NCBI GenBank assembly: GCA_032191485.1
Contig: JAVDOI010000122.1
Coordinates: forward strand, 248,001 to 312,000
Direction of reading: 5' to 3'
DNA length: 64,000 nucleotides
Source of the DNA: Leptoclinus maculatus
Taxonomy: Eukaryota > Chordata > Actinopteri > Perciformes > Stichaeidae
The position numbers and the translations under genes were made by a program. The notes below the pieces were generated by a model. That model was not told the origin of the DNA and ran no database searches. It saw only the letters and a program-made list of their open reading frames with translations. Each line of letters begins with the position of its first letter. The first letter of the stretch is position 1. Shown here one piece after another: positions 61,625-64,000 of the stretch.

Positions 61625-62325
61625 AAAACACTGCACCATAATAGCGGAATTAGTCGAACATTCAACCATAATTTAAGTGAACTGACTTCAACTGCTAACT
61701 GTTTTAGGTCACTTCATGGTAATCTTAAGCTTGTACTTGCTGCTAGCAGTGCCCGAAAACAAATTATAGGCTCAGTAATTAGATGTTTTCTCACCAAAGA
61801 GGTCGTTTGGAGTCGTAGCTGTATAAACTGACAATTGATATTGATAAAAAAACAAGGCATGAATAGAGAAGTAATTTAAGCCAACATTAGCTTTCTTAAG
61901 TGGCTACCATTAGTTTAGTTAACTTCTCACAATATGACAATTTAGATGCCTCACTTGTTTATTTTGATTTCATTGGCAAACCTATGATTATCTGGAGTGC
62001 ATTAAAGCATTGTTAACTACCCAGAATATTTGTCTGTCTTGCACAATCAAAGGTCTTGAAGTGCCTTTGTCTGTTGGGTTTAACAGTCAAATGTAGAGCT
62101 AAATTTCTCAGCAGATATAAAGCATTTTAGGATGAACATATGCTTGCCAAGAGCTGCTTGCTGTCTAAAAGAATTCTAATATATTACATTTCATGAACCG
62201 TTACATATATTGTTTGTTATAAACTATTTCATTGTGACAGTTGGGCAATAAGCTTGACAAAAAGAAGTGCAGAAATTATTCATTTAATTTACATTTGATA
62301 CATTCAGGAAACATTTGGGGAATAT

Positions 62326-63071
62326 TTAGTTGCAGGAATCAGTGATGCGCTTCATGCTCATGAACCTCATGCCGCTCATGCCCATGTCCCTGAAGCTCCT
62401 GTACTCTCCGGGCCTCATGTACATCTGCTTGCCTCTGTACTGGGGCTGCTCGTACATCAGCCAGTGGCCGTCCATCACGTTGCAGGACTGGCAGTCGTTC
62501 ATGCGGTAACGGTCCATGATGTTGTCACAGTCCTCCATCATCTCGTGACTCTGACCACCGAAGTTCTCCCTCTCGTAGATCTTCATCCTGAACTGTCCTC
62601 TGTGCTGTTTTGAAGAAACAAGAGAAAAATGTTGATTATTTCAGAGATAAAAAAGGTATCACTCAAAGATCAACTTTTAAGGTCTGTTTTAAACCTACCA
62701 TGGGGATCATACGGCAAGACCTGATGCAGTCCCTCATGCCCATCATGCTCATGTAGTCGGCGTACTCGCCCCTCCTCATGAAGTACTGGCTCCCCATGTA
62801 GTTGGTGCGGTCGTAGACCATGAAGCAGCCGCTCTCCACCCTGCAGGAGTGACACCTGCTCAGGTTGGAGGTCATGTCGGAGCAGTCGCTCATGCACTCA
62901 TAGGAGCGACCCTGGAAGTTCTTCTCCTCGTAGAAGGTGATCTGAAAATAAGTGAATTATAATGTTTAGAGATAAAGCAATGAGGTGAATATGGTGACAG
63001 TCATTTTTGCTTATTACAAAAAGAATTTTAAACAGTACCTTGCCCCTCATGTTCATGTCGGTGTTGCTCAT
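62326..63071 (-). CDS. crygm: gamma-M crystallin, gene 14
   Basis: Gamma-M crystallin of 184 aa with the same predicted sequence as gene 13, from which it lies exactly 5207 bp away. Exons: 63071-63039, 62941-62699, 62604-62326 (stop TAA); introns 97 and 94 bp. Shares gene 13's TATATGTGCTGTTGATGAAC 5' UTR variant. ATTAAA at 62288-62283. The array continues past it, since the next block is cut by the window end, so more copies may lie to the right. Confidence 0.95.
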
Positions 63072-63126
63072 GGTTGCTGTATATGTGCTGTTGATGAACT
63101 GCTTGCCTATCTGGTTTAACCCTTTC

Positions 63127-63190
63127 CTTTTATACCTGACCAAGGTAAAGAATCAGTGACCCCTCCCCCTCAGAACCCCATTACTCAGCA
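63127..63190 (-). promoter_or_regulatory. Gene 14 promoter: TATA box plus Maf half-site
   Basis: TATAAAAG at 63134-63127; TGCTGAGTAAT (minus) at 63190-63180; same as gene 13. Confidence 0.7.
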
Positions 63191-63358
63191 ACTTACTATT
63201 GAAGCCAACAGAATGCAGAGGTTTTGTGCATTTTTCAGGGACTGGGTACCTTGTAGTCCATGACAACTGACACTGCATCTGTGATGCGTCATGAGGTCCT
63301 GACAAAAAGATTCCACGTGTTGCCACGTTGACCAATAGGAGCACAGAACTGAAAACAC

Positions 63359-64000
63359 GTTAAAGAGGGATGATGTTGGTGTTGCTCAGTGGAACATTGA
63401 ATAATAGGTCAGTTATGTTGTCTTTCATTTTTATAGCTTTTACAATCTCAAGATTATCAAACACACCGCTTCTGACACTATTGTTTGTTAACTTTCTTGT
63501 TCTCGGAAGTCAGTCCCAAGAACATCTTTCCCTGTCACACCACGCAGCTTGTGAAAGCCAACGTGTAGTCTGTTGTGTTCAATCACGGCAAGAATTTATG
63601 ACTCGAATCGCCTAATCTGACAAAGTGACCATCTTAAAGACGCTTTATATAAAATTGGGGGCTTTTCTATTTCCTCTCAGCGGCTTTTAACATGGCGAGG
63701 GTTTAGCCGGTGGCTTGCAGCTAACATTGCTAACAGCGCAAACAGTGCCAACAGTGATAACTATGGCAAAAACGTGTTGACAGAGCCAATACCTGAGGGG
63801 GAACTGGAGGGTGGGCGCTATGCTTCTATGACATCGCTTCCGGCATTATCAACTGCAACCGCACTATTGATGCAGAGCGGCGGCGGTCGTGACCCAACCA
63901 ATGTGGCACGCTCACATGCACTAAAAGCATGCACGGCCGGCCCGACTTCGCCAACAAAGAGAAGCTCTGATATACACAGAAGGAGAGCGACTTCATTATC
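63359..64000. repeat. 3-kb block, copy of gene 14 (cut by window end)
   Basis: Left flank AAAACAC at 63352-63358. The block enters the GC-rich segment (about 63650 onward) and is truncated by the window. It is full-length type as far as seen. Confidence 0.75.

Noticed and set aside
28132..63071. Regularly spaced repeats taken as a CRISPR-like array
   Set aside because: The period is 4.75-5.2 kb, the repeats contain complete intron-bearing genes, and the sequence is vertebrate.

Overview
The window is teleost nuclear DNA, probably from a percomorph fish. It contains a cluster of 14 gamma-M (methionine-rich) crystallin genes, the lens structural proteins typical of fish. The support is direct: each gene has three exons (a very short first exon, then one exon per two-Greek-key domain), GT-AG introns of about 90-230 bp, a TATA box and a poly(A) signal. 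The proteins run 176-184 residues with about 15% methionine and a single tryptophan. No other protein-coding gene is supported.

Layout. 1-2.1 kb: AT-rich sequence with no recognisable gene. 2.1-10.5 kb: three older, well-separated, diverged genes on the minus strand (genes 1-3). 10.5-13.1 kb: interval holding a 27-bp minisatellite and relics of the array unit. 13.1-64 kb: a tandem array of 11 genes (genes 4-14), all minus except gene 5, repeating every 4.75-5.2 kb and running off the right edge of the window. Each array unit is a gene of about 0.75 kb, a proximal promoter, and a block of about 3.1-3.5 kb of noncoding repeats. The repeats include a GC-rich segment, interspersed-repeat tails, a GT/GA microsatellite and small palindromes.

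The array has a readable history. The DNA upstream of gene 3 looks like the unit before the 3-kb block was inserted. Genes 7-11 form a sub-family in which a promoter-distal deletion shortens the unit to about 4.76 kb; genes 8-11 encode identical proteins and alternate in an A-B-A-B pattern with a 9.52-kb period. Genes 13 and 14 sit on a very recent 5.2-kb duplication. Gene 5 is reversed by a clean inversion of about 7.0 kb whose two breakpoints share TTAAA/TTTAA; undoing it on paper restores two ordinary minus-strand units. Gene 12 and the flank of gene 10 look like products of gene conversion.

All 14 genes share one proximal promoter plan: a TATA box and, 45-47 bp further upstream, a sequence resembling a Maf recognition element. 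This fits joint lens-fibre expression and gene-dosage amplification of one product. Everything here was read by eye; no database or alignment program was used.
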